Source of the DNA: Burkholderiales bacterium
GTDB lineage: Bacteria; Pseudomonadota; Gammaproteobacteria; Burkholderiales; Burkholderiaceae_C
Reading direction: 5' to 3'
Assembly: GCA_016195825.1 (NCBI GenBank)
Contig: JACPYV010000196.1
Location: 29,019-93,018 of the forward strand
Length of the DNA stretch: 64,000 nt
Under the pieces are notes generated by a model. It was not told the DNA's origin. It did not search any database and was given only the letters and a program-made list of their open reading frames with translations. The stretch's first letter is position 1; the number at the start of each line of letters is the position of its first letter. The translations under genes and the position numbers were made by a program. This document shows, in pieces, positions 25,740-33,446 of the stretch.

Positions 25740-25844
25740 CGGTGAGGCAGACAGCGACACAAATTGTCACGGCCACACAGGCCGCTGTGCAGGCTGATTG
25801 CCTCGGGGTTTGTCAGGGGTTACGCACGGCGGCGCAAACCGGGC

Positions 25845-26723
25845 TCAATAGGGAACTTGGTCCGAAGGGTATTTCCAGAAGTCCTTGAGCAGGTAGTTCA
25901 TCGGCAGGTTCAGCGCGGTGTTCTTGGGCGGGATGGGCTTCAGGAACCAGCGCTCGTAGATGGCATGCGCCTCGCGGCTGGCGATGAGGCGCTTCATCTC
26001 CTCGTCGATGAAGGCCTTGAGCTCCGGGTCGTTCTTGGGCAGCACGATGGACAGCGGCTCGATGGTCAGGAACTTGCCGACGACGCGGAACTTGTCCGCG
26101 TCGGGCCGCGCGGCCACGATGCCGTACAACAGCACGTCGTCCATGACGAAACCGTCGGCCTGGCCGGCGGCCAGCATCTCCATGGCCTTGGCGTGGTCGG
26201 GCGCCTCGATGATCTTGATGTGCAGCGCGCGCTCGTTGTTGGCCTGGGTGATGGACTTCAGCGGCGTGGTGCCCTTGGTGGAGACCATGGTTTTGCCGTC
26301 GAACTGGGCCAGGTCGGTGATGCCGCCATCGGCCCTGACGAGGTAGCGCGCACCGGTGATGTAGTGGGGAACGGTGAAGTTGACCTTCTCGCGGCGCTCG
26401 GCGTTGTTGGTCGTCGAGCCGCATTCAAGGTCGGCCTTGCCGTCCACCACCATCTGGATGCGGTTGGCCGGCGTGACCAGCAGGAACTGCGGGTCCAGCG
26501 TGTTCATCTTCAGCTTCTTGCGCAGGCCTTCCGCCAGCTTGAGGCATAGATCCACCGCATAGCCGACGGGCCGGCCGTCGGGCAGCAGATAGCTGAAGGG
26601 CACGGACGACTCTCGGTGCGCGAGCACGATGCGGCCGCTGGACTTGATGCGCTCCAGCGCAGGGCCCGCGGCGGCAGTGCCAGCGAGACCGAGGGCGAGC
26701 AGGAAAGGCAGCAGGGTTTTCAT
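25845..26723 (-). CDS. Amino-acid ABC transporter binding protein, GltI-like
   Basis: A 292-residue periplasmic binding protein of family 3 (SBP_bac_3). The signal peptide is MKTLLPFLLALGLAGTAAAGP. Motifs seen: RIVLAHRESSVPFSYLLPDGRPVGYAVDLC at the start of the domain, RIQMVVDGKADLECGSTTNN in the ligand cleft, and FVMDDVLLYG. These match glutamate/aspartate binding proteins. No permease or ATPase gene is next to it, so it is an orphan here. Divergent from the small outer-membrane-type gene at 26761 across 37 bp. Confidence 0.9.
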   Translation of the reverse strand: MKTLLPFLLALGLAGTAAAGPALERIKSSGRIVLAHRESSVPFSYLLPDGRPVGYAVDLCLKLAEGLRKKLKMNTLDPQFLLVTPANRIQMVVDGKADLECGSTTNNAERREKVNFTVPHYITGARYLVRADGGITDLAQFDGKTMVSTKGTTPLKSITQANNERALHIKIIEAPDHAKAMEMLAAGQADGFVMDDVLLYGIVAARPDADKFRVVGKFLTIEPLSIVLPKNDPELKAFIDEEMKRLIASREAHAIYERWFLKPIPPKNTALNLPMNYLLKDFWKYPSDQVPY

Positions 26724-26760
26724 GGCGGGACCATTGTGATGCAGCCCCTAGAGTGCGGCC

Positions 26761-27471
26761 ATGCGAAGTTGGCTCTTGCTGAGTTTGGGCGTGTTGGCCG
26801 GCCCGGCCGGGGCCGACCCGGGCTACTACATCGTCACGCCCTACGACCAGGCCGGCCGTCTCGGCGCGGAGCTGCGTTACTGGACGACGAAGGCCCCCAA
26901 CGAAGAGGCCGTGCTGTGGCCCGAGCTGGGTCTGAGCTGGGGCGTCAACACGCGCTGGACGACGCGGCTGCTGGCGAGCTGGGAGGGCGAAAGCCTGCGC
27001 GGCGCCAAGCTGGAGACCTGGAACTGGGTCAACGAGGTCATGCTGACCCAGGGCGAGAAACCCTATGACCTGGCCCTCCACGCCCAGCTCATCCGCAACC
27101 GCCAGGACCGGACCAACGCGCTGGAGCTGGGCCCCGTCTGGCAGACTGACCTCGGCCGCCTCAGGCTCAACGCCAGCGCCTTCTGGGAGTACGACAGCGA
27201 CAAGCACGACACGCGGCTCAAGCTGCAGTGGCGCGGTGTCTGGCGCGTGGTGCCTGGCTGGCGCGCGGGCTTGGAGGGCTTCAGCGAGGTCGGTCGGTGG
27301 AACGACTGGGCGCCGCGGGCCCGCCAGTCGCACCGCGCCGGGCCGGCGCTGCTGGCCACGCTGTGGGACGAGGGGCCGGACACCGTGACGCTGAACACGG
27401 CCTACCTGTTCGGCAAGGTCTACGGCCGCCGCGGCGAGATGTTCACGATGCAGCTGCAGTGGCTGCGCTGA
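26761..27471 (+). CDS. Exported hypothetical protein, probable outer-membrane barrel
   Basis: A 236-residue protein with a signal peptide (MRSWLLLSLGVLAGPAGA). The mature part consists of alternating amphipathic strands rich in Trp, Tyr and Arg (AELRYWTTKAP, RWTTRLLASWEGES, RLNASAFWEYDSD, TRLKLQWRGVWRVV) and ends in MQLQWLR, compatible with a small beta-barrel. I do not recognise a named family. Its last 29 bp overlap the convergent GGDEF gene. Confidence 0.7.
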   Translation: MRSWLLLSLGVLAGPAGADPGYYIVTPYDQAGRLGAELRYWTTKAPNEEAVLWPELGLSWGVNTRWTTRLLASWEGESLRGAKLETWNWVNEVMLTQGEKPYDLALHAQLIRNRQDRTNALELGPVWQTDLGRLRLNASAFWEYDSDKHDTRLKLQWRGVWRVVPGWRAGLEGFSEVGRWNDWAPRARQSHRAGPALLATLWDEGPDTVTLNTAYLFGKVYGRRGEMFTMQLQWLR

Positions 27472-28543
27472 GGTCGGCCGTGGCGAGGGTCCGGTTGCGG
27501 CCGCCGCGCTTGGCTTCGTAGAGCGCCCGGTCGGCCGCGGACAGCAGGTCGGCGAAGCGGGTCGCCTCGGCCGGCAGCATGGCCAGGCCGACGGACAGCG
27601 TGGCGCTGACCGTGCCGCCCTCGGGCGTCACAAAGGTGGCGTCCTGCACCATCAGCCGGATGCGCTCCGCCACCTCGCGGGCGCCGGCCAGGTCGGTGCG
27701 CGGCAGCAGCACGACGAACTCCTCGCCGCCGTAGCGCGCAGCCAGGTCGCCGGTGCGCAGCGACCGCAGGATCAGGCCGCCCACCTGGCGCAGCACCTCG
27801 TCACCGGCCGGGTGGCCGTGGCTGTCGTTGATGGCCTTGAAGTGGTCGATGTCCAGGAACAAGCAAGCCAGCGGGTAGCGGTGGCGCACGGCCTGGCTGA
27901 ACTCGATCAGGCTGCGATGGTCGAAGTAGCGGCGGTTGTGCACGCCGGTAAGGCCGTCGGTCATGCCGGCCCGCCGCAGCCGCTCGCGGTTGAGCATGCT
28001 CTCGATCGCGATGGCTGCGATGGCCGCGAGCCGGTCCAGGAACTTGGTGCCCGAGGCGGCGTCGTAGCGCTCGGGGTCACGCGAACCCAGGTGCAGGCTG
28101 CCGATCAGCAGGCCCTGGCGGATCAGCGGCAGCAGCGCTGCGGAGCGCACGCCGGCAGCAGGCTCGAAGGCCCTGGCCAGCAGCGGTGCGTCCGGCCCGG
28201 GGCCGATGAGGCGGGTGGTGCGCGCCGCGCCGAACAAGTCCTTCAGCGGCGCGTGGCCGTCCAGCAGCCTGGGCGCCTTGACCATAGGCAGGGCCGGCAG
28301 CGCGCGGCGCAGCTCTTCCTCGGGGTCCAGCAGCCACAGCTCGGCGGCGTCCAGCCCGAAGTCGTCACGGCAGTCCACCAGCAGCAGGTTGACCAGCTCC
28401 TCCATCGAGCTGACGGCCATGAGCCGGCGCTCCAGCGCGTCGAAGCGGTCCAGCTTGCGCTCGTTCGCGTGGGCGGCGTCGAGCAGGGCCTGCAGCTGGC
28501 GGCGCAGTTCCTGGACTTGGGCTTGAGGGTCGGGCGAGGTCAT
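27443..28543 (-). CDS. GAF/DUF484-type diguanylate cyclase
   Basis: A 366-residue soluble protein. A short coiled coil (VQELRRQLQALLDAAHANERKLDRF) is followed by a GAF-like DUF484 domain (about residues 30-190: LVNLLLVDCRDDFGLDAAELWLL...LLPLIRQGLLIGSLHLGSRDPERY). The GGDEF domain starts DGLTGVHNRRYFDHR and carries GGEEF with an RTGD I-site, so it should make and be inhibited by cyclic di-GMP. ATG 28543 overlaps the stop of the upstream pseudouridine synthase gene (ATGA). Confidence 0.92.
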   Translation of the reverse strand: MTSPDPQAQVQELRRQLQALLDAAHANERKLDRFDALERRLMAVSSMEELVNLLLVDCRDDFGLDAAELWLLDPEEELRRALPALPMVKAPRLLDGHAPLKDLFGAARTTRLIGPGPDAPLLARAFEPAAGVRSAALLPLIRQGLLIGSLHLGSRDPERYDAASGTKFLDRLAAIAAIAIESMLNRERLRRAGMTDGLTGVHNRRYFDHRSLIEFSQAVRHRYPLACLFLDIDHFKAINDSHGHPAGDEVLRQVGGLILRSLRTGDLAARYGGEEFVVLLPRTDLAGAREVAERIRLMVQDATFVTPEGGTVSATLSVGLAMLPAEATRFADLLSAADRALYEAKRGGRNRTLATADLSAATAAAS

Positions 28544-29445
28544 GGCCGCACGATTGTCGCGGTGCCGCGCGCGAAGCTGCGTGACAGGCCGGTGAGCGGG
28601 TCCACAAACGCGATCGCGCGCGCCACCAGTTGCAGCGGCGCGTCGAAGCGCGGCGGGCTTTCGTGCGGCTGCAGCACGGGGTAGATGCGGTCGCCGACCA
28701 GGGGCAGGCCCACAGCGCTCATCTGCGCGCGCAGTTGGTGCTTGATGCCGGTGCTGGGGCGCAGCTCGTAGCGGGCCAGGCCGGCGGGGAGGTGCTCGAC
28801 GAGATCGACCCAAGTCTCGGCATTGGGCTCGCCGGCCACGGCCTGCATCTGCATGAAGGACTCACCGCCGCGCTCGACCAGGCGATGGCGCAGCACGCGC
28901 GGCCAGGGCCCCTCGCCCACCGGCGCGACGGCCTCGTAGACCTTGCTGACCACGCGGTCACGGAACAGGTTCTGGTAGGCGGCCCGCTCGGCCGCGCGCA
29001 GGCTGAACACCACCAGCCCGGCCGTCTCGCGGTCCAGCCGGTGGATGGGGCTGAGTTCGGCCAGCCCGGTGGCACGGCGCAGCCGAGTCAGCAGCGTCTG
29101 CTGCACGTAGGCACCGCCCGGCGTGACGGGCAGGAAATGCGGCTTGTCGGCCACCAGCAGGTGTTCGTCCTGGAAGACGATGTGCTCAGCGAACGGGATC
29201 TCGGGCTCGGCGTCGTGCTGGCGCCAGTAGAAAACGCGGCGGTTCGGGCGGTAGCCGCCGGCCAGCGGTGCGCCGGTCTCGTCGACGACCTCGCCGCGGG
29301 CGATGCGCGCGGGCCAGTCGGCCACCAGAGGCAGGCGCTCGGCGAGGAAGGCAGCCAGCGTCGCCCAGGGGCCGGGCGGGCAGAACACGGCGCTGGCACC
29401 CACGCCGTCGTGCAGCGGCAGCAGCGGCTTGGGCGCCCGGGCCAC
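28540..29445 (-). CDS. RluA-family pseudouridine synthase
   Basis: A 301-residue RNA pseudouridine synthase. The catalytic motif HRLDRETAGLVVFS contains the essential Asp. Other family parts: IVFQDEHLLVADKPHFLPVTPGG, TGIKHQLRAQMSAVGLPLVGDRIYP. I take GTG 29445 as start: it overlaps the TAG of the upstream gene by one base (TAGTG) and gives a normal N-terminus (residues 1-85 form the extra domain with RYRPNRR-like and FYWR motifs). It resembles the TIGR01621/YqcB-type group; the target base in tRNA or rRNA cannot be named. Confidence 0.88.
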   Translation of the reverse strand: MARAPKPLLPLHDGVGASAVFCPPGPWATLAAFLAERLPLVADWPARIARGEVVDETGAPLAGGYRPNRRVFYWRQHDAEPEIPFAEHIVFQDEHLLVADKPHFLPVTPGGAYVQQTLLTRLRRATGLAELSPIHRLDRETAGLVVFSLRAAERAAYQNLFRDRVVSKVYEAVAPVGEGPWPRVLRHRLVERGGESFMQMQAVAGEPNAETWVDLVEHLPAGLARYELRPSTGIKHQLRAQMSAVGLPLVGDRIYPVLQPHESPPRFDAPLQLVARAIAFVDPLTGLSRSFARGTATIVRP

Positions 29446-30347
29446 TACTCGATGCGCGGCCCGCCGCGGGCGCGCTCGTCCATGTAGGTGTTCAGGCGCT
29501 TGAGATCCTGCGGTTCGGCACGGTCGCCTCGCCACTCGCGCACCCAGGTCTCGCGGTTGGGCTCGCGGGCCAGCTCGCGCACCGCGGCGTCGATGGCCTC
29601 GATGTGGCGTCGGCCCTCAGGCGTGCGACTGCAGGACACCGTCGCCAGCAGCGTGCTCAGCCCCTCAGCCACCGGCAGCGCGACCAGCGCGCCGGGGTCG
29701 CCCGCACGCGCCAAGTAGTCCTTGACGACGGCCGGGTACTCCAGCGTGTAGTCCATGCGGCCGGCACGCAGCATGTCCAGCAGCTGCGTGCTCAGTTGGG
29801 CACCAACGGCAAGGCGCGGCACGACCTGCTGGGTCAGCAGGCTGTCGATCTGGGCGCCGAAGGCGCGGTCGCGGGCCAACAGCAGGCGCAGCTCGGGTCG
29901 CTTCAGCAGCTCGGCCAGCACCAGGCGGCCGTCCTGCGGCCGGCCCTGGGCCAGCTGGGGCAGCAGCTCGCGGCGCACGATGACGTGGATCTCGCGCGAG
30001 ACCAGCGGCGGGTAGAGATGCGAGAAATACAGCCACTGCAGCCGCTCGGGCGTGCGCACATGCAGCGTCGAGCACAGCGTCTGGCCGCTGCGGCTCTCAG
30101 CCTCGTAGCGGGCCGTGCTGGCCTCGACGAACTCATGCCGCTGCGCGGGCATGCGCGCCAGCAGCACGCGCATGAATCCGTCCACCTCGCCATGACCCAG
30201 CTCGGCGATGCTGCGCGGCGCCCGGCCCTGCACGAAGCTGAAATGCGGCGGCACGTCCTGGGCCACCCAGCGGATGGCCTCGACGGGCGGCGCGGCCTGG
30301 GCCGTCATGGCCATGCTGAGCGCAGCCGCGACCCGCCAGCGAAGCAT
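29445..30347 (-). CDS. Periplasmic binding-protein-like protein (TIGR02285-like)
   Basis: A 300-residue exported protein (signal peptide MLRWRVAAALSMAMTAQAAP). It has a type 2 periplasmic binding fold layout: AIRWVAQDVPPHFSFVQG, GHGEVDGFMRVLLARM, LLDMLRAGRMDYTLEYPAVV. This pattern resembles TIGR02285-type proteins common in Burkholderiales, which are solute-binding-like but not linked to transporters. Ligand unknown. It lies three bases after the MurA-like gene and overlaps the pseudouridine synthase gene by one base, so the four genes 31652-27443 are likely one transcript. Confidence 0.7.
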   Translation of the reverse strand: MLRWRVAAALSMAMTAQAAPPVEAIRWVAQDVPPHFSFVQGRAPRSIAELGHGEVDGFMRVLLARMPAQRHEFVEASTARYEAESRSGQTLCSTLHVRTPERLQWLYFSHLYPPLVSREIHVIVRRELLPQLAQGRPQDGRLVLAELLKRPELRLLLARDRAFGAQIDSLLTQQVVPRLAVGAQLSTQLLDMLRAGRMDYTLEYPAVVKDYLARAGDPGALVALPVAEGLSTLLATVSCSRTPEGRRHIEAIDAAVRELAREPNRETWVREWRGDRAEPQDLKRLNTYMDERARGGPRIE

Positions 30348-30350
30348 CGG

Positions 30351-31652
30351 TCAGTCTCCTTCGACCCACTCCATGCGGGCGCCGAGTTCGCCGATGTGCT
30401 CGACGAAGTTCGGGTGGGCGCGGCGGATCGGTGTCGCGTTCTTGATCACGCTCTTTCCCGGGATGCTGGCCGCCACCATCAGCAGCGCAATGGCCACGCG
30501 GATGATGTACGGGCTCTCCACCTCGGCCGGGCTCAGCGGCTTGCCGCCGAAGGTGATCATGCGGTGCGGGTCGCTCAGGAAGGCGTGCGCCCCGAACTTG
30601 GCCAGCTCGCTGGTCCAGCCCATCGCGCCGTCGTAGATCTTGTTCCAGAACATCACGCTGCCCTCGGCCTTGACGCCCAGGGCCACGAAGATGGGCAGCA
30701 GGTCCACCGGCACATAGGGCCAGGGCGCGGCTTCCACCTTCTGCAGGATGTTGCGCGTGAACGGCTCCTTGACCTTCAGCGGCCCCGAAGTCACGCAGCG
30801 GCTCCAGCCGTCCTCATGGAGGATCTGCACGCCAAACTTGGCGAAGGTGCGGTCCAGCAGAGGGAACATTTCCGGCGCGCTGTTCTTCACGCGCACGTCG
30901 CCGCCGGTGATGGCGCCCAGCGCCAGAAAGGTGACGATCTCGTGGAAGTCTTCTGTGAAGGTGTAGTCGGTGCCACCGAGTTCGTCGACGCCGCTGATCT
31001 TCAGTTTGGACGTGCCATGGCCTTCGATGCGCGCGCCCAGCAGCGACATGAAGTTGCAGAACTCCTGCACATGCGGCTCGCTGGCCGCGTTGGTCAGCGT
31101 CGAGACGCCATCGGCCAGCGCGGCGCACAGCACGAAGTTCTCGGTCGTCGTGACGGAGGCGTAGTCCGTCCAGTGCGCATTGGCCGTCAGGGGCCGGTGC
31201 ACGCGCAGGATGAGGCCGTCGGGAAGGCGCTCCACCTGGGCGCCGAAGCGCTCGAAAACCTCCACATGCGGGTCAATCTCGCGCGCACCCAGCGTGCAGC
31301 CCTTGACGTCGTCCTCAATGCGCGCGGCGCCGAAGCGGGCCATCAGGCCGGGCACCAGCATGATGGAGGAGCGCATCTCCTCGGGCAGACGGTCGACATT
31401 GGGGTCGAAATGGGTGTGCTCGTGGTGGACGTCCAGGATGCCGGTCTTGAAGTCCAGCTCGACCTTGGAGCCCAGCTTGCGGAAGACCTCGACGATCTTC
31501 TTCACGTCGGTGATCTCGGGCACGCCGCGCAGCCTCACGGGCTGCCGGGTCAGCAGCGTGGCGCACAGGATGGGCAGGACGGCGTTCTTGTTGGCCGAGG
31601 GGGTGATGCGGCCCGAGAGGGGCGTGCCGCCGTGGACGATCAGGTGGGACAT
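30351..31652 (-). CDS. MurA-family enolpyruvyl transferase paralogue
   Basis: A 433-residue EPSP synthase-fold protein related to UDP-GlcNAc 1-carboxyvinyltransferase, the first committed step of peptidoglycan synthesis. SANKNAVLPIL carries the catalytic-site Lys/Asn; Cys119 in KGCTLGAREIDPHVEVF matches the reactive Cys of MurA; PVDLLPIF retains the Asp that matches MurA Asp305. The usual late RASASL motif is changed to RVAIALL, dropping the conserved Ser-rich helix, and the protein is longer than MurA (about 418). The main betaproteobacterial murA normally sits beside hisG, which is not the case here. It may be a second MurA or act on another sugar nucleotide. Confidence 0.82.
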   Translation of the reverse strand: MSHLIVHGGTPLSGRITPSANKNAVLPILCATLLTRQPVRLRGVPEITDVKKIVEVFRKLGSKVELDFKTGILDVHHEHTHFDPNVDRLPEEMRSSIMLVPGLMARFGAARIEDDVKGCTLGAREIDPHVEVFERFGAQVERLPDGLILRVHRPLTANAHWTDYASVTTTENFVLCAALADGVSTLTNAASEPHVQEFCNFMSLLGARIEGHGTSKLKISGVDELGGTDYTFTEDFHEIVTFLALGAITGGDVRVKNSAPEMFPLLDRTFAKFGVQILHEDGWSRCVTSGPLKVKEPFTRNILQKVEAAPWPYVPVDLLPIFVALGVKAEGSVMFWNKIYDGAMGWTSELAKFGAHAFLSDPHRMITFGGKPLSPAEVESPYIIRVAIALLMVAASIPGKSVIKNATPIRRAHPNFVEHIGELGARMEWVEGD

Positions 31653-31722
31653 GGGTGCAGGCTCGAAGCGAGGGCGCGATTGTCGGGCTTCGCCGAAAAC
31701 CGCAGGATTTCTTCAGGAAACA

Positions 31723-32526
31723 TCAGGTTTCAGGGTCCAGCCGCCTGGCACGCGCCAGCCGCCAGGCGTCAGCCGGGTCGGTGAACACCTGCTCGGCCGT
31801 GGTACCGGTCTCGCGAGCCCGGGCGTCGATGGCGATGCGCTTGTCGAAGACGTAGCACTCGCCTTGCCAGTCCTGGGCGGCGTCGGGGAAGGCCTCCAGG
31901 AAGTTCAGGATGCCGCCGTCCAACTGCGCCACCTTCAGGCCGCGCTGCTGCATCCAGGCCGCCGTTTTCTCGCAGCGGATGCCGCCGGTGCAGTACATGG
32001 CCACCGTCTTGCCCTGCCATTCATCGCGGTGCGCCTCGACGTAGGCCGGGAAGTCGCGGAAGTGGGCCACGCCAGGGTCGATGGCGCCACGAAAGCGCCC
32101 GAGCTTGAACTCGAAGCTGTTGCGGTTGTCCAGCACCACCGTGTCAGGGTCATCCAGCAGCTCGCGCCAGCGCTGCGGGCTGACATGGGTACCGATGTCG
32201 GCGCCGCTGACGGCGCCAGACACCCCGGGAATGCCGAAGGCAACGATCTCACGCTTGACCGACACCTTCAGCAGGCTGAACGGCGAGCGCTCGCAGGCGT
32301 TGTGCTTGAAGTGCAGCCCCGCCAGGCCCGGCTGGGCCTGCAGATCGGCCTCGAAGGCGCGAACGCTCTCGGCTTGGCCGGCGATGGCAGCGCTCAAGCC
32401 CTCCTCGGCCACCAGCACGACACCGCCCAGTGCATGGGCGGCGCCGCGTTCACGAAGCCAGACGGCGAATCCGGGCGGATCTGCCATCGGGGTAAAACGG
32501 TAGAAAGAGCTGTGCAGAACGGGCAT
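31723..32526 (-). CDS. trhO: tRNA uridine(34) hydroxylase, rhodanese-like
   Basis: A 267-residue TrhO (YceA) protein, which hydroxylates U34 of certain tRNAs to ho5U in an oxygen-dependent way. The acylphosphatase-like N-terminal domain (YRFTPMADP, VVLVAEEGLSAAIAG, KREIVAFG) is followed by a rhodanese domain with DNRNSFEFKLGRFRGAI and active-site Cys179 in MYCTGGIRCEK. ATG 32526 (MPVLHSSFYRFTP) is chosen. Divergent from psd. Confidence 0.93.
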   Translation of the reverse strand: MPVLHSSFYRFTPMADPPGFAVWLRERGAAHALGGVVLVAEEGLSAAIAGQAESVRAFEADLQAQPGLAGLHFKHNACERSPFSLLKVSVKREIVAFGIPGVSGAVSGADIGTHVSPQRWRELLDDPDTVVLDNRNSFEFKLGRFRGAIDPGVAHFRDFPAYVEAHRDEWQGKTVAMYCTGGIRCEKTAAWMQQRGLKVAQLDGGILNFLEAFPDAAQDWQGECYVFDKRIAIDARARETGTTAEQVFTDPADAWRLARARRLDPET

Positions 32527-32609
32527 GGAGGCGAATTGTCGGCTCGTACACTGCCGCCCCTGAATTGCCCCCTCGCTGCCCATGCACCGGCTGCGACGCC
32601 GCCGCCGCC

Positions 32610-33446
32610 ATGTCCGATCGCCTCAAAGTCCTGCCCCAATATCTGATGCCCAAGCTGGCGATGACGCGCCTGGCAGGGCATCTGGCGTCCAAGCCGCTGG
32701 GCGGTGTGACGACCTCGACGATCCGCCGTTTCGTCGCGCGCTACGGGGTGAACATGGCCGAGGCTGCGCAACCCGACATCGCGGCCTACGCGACCTTCAA
32801 CGATTTCTTCACGCGGGCGCTGAAGGACGGCGCGCGGCCGCTGGCGCAGGCACCGCTGATCTGCCCGGTGGACGGCGCGATCAGCCAGGTGGGAAGCATC
32901 CAGGGCGACCAGGTCTACCAGGCCAAGGGCCAGGCCTTCTCGACGACCGCGCTGGTGGGCGGTGACGCGGCGCTGGCCGCGCAGTTCCAGGACGGCCTGT
33001 TCGCCAACCTGTACCTGAGCCCCAAGGACTACCACCGCATCCACATGCCCGCGGCCGGCCGGCTGCTGCGCATGGTGCATGTGCCGGGCGAGCTGTTCTC
33101 GGTGAACCCGACCACGGCGCGCGGCGTGCCGGGGCTGTTCGCACGTAACGAGCGCGTGGTCTGCGTGTTCGAGGACGAAGCCATCGGCCCATGGGTGCTG
33201 GTACTGGTGGGCGCCACCATCGTGGGCAGCATGGCCACCGTGTGGCAGGGCCGGATCAAGCGCGGCGGCGACGTGCGCGAGTGGACCTATCGAGATCAGG
33301 ACATCCGCCTCGCCCAGGGCGACGAGATGGGCCGCTTCCTGCTGGGCTCCACCGTCGTCATGCTGTTCCCCAAGAGCGGCCTGCAGTTCAACCCGGCCTG
33401 GCAGCCGGGCGGCGCCATCCGCATGGGCGAACTAATGGCCCGCTGA
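32610..33446 (+). CDS. psd: Phosphatidylserine decarboxylase proenzyme
   Basis: A 278-residue enzyme that converts phosphatidylserine to phosphatidylethanolamine at the inner membrane. The self-cleavage motif LGST (in GRFLLGSTVVMLF, about residues 246-249) makes the pyruvoyl group. CPVDGAISQVG, YLSPKDYHRIHMP, ELFSVNPTT and FARNERVV are family hallmarks. ATG 32610 (MSDRLKVLPQYLMPK) is chosen; the 15 upstream codons lack homology. The last 15 bp overlap the convergent EAL gene. Confidence 0.96.
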   Translation: MSDRLKVLPQYLMPKLAMTRLAGHLASKPLGGVTTSTIRRFVARYGVNMAEAAQPDIAAYATFNDFFTRALKDGARPLAQAPLICPVDGAISQVGSIQGDQVYQAKGQAFSTTALVGGDAALAAQFQDGLFANLYLSPKDYHRIHMPAAGRLLRMVHVPGELFSVNPTTARGVPGLFARNERVVCVFEDEAIGPWVLVLVGATIVGSMATVWQGRIKRGGDVREWTYRDQDIRLAQGDEMGRFLLGSTVVMLFPKSGLQFNPAWQPGGAIRMGELMAR

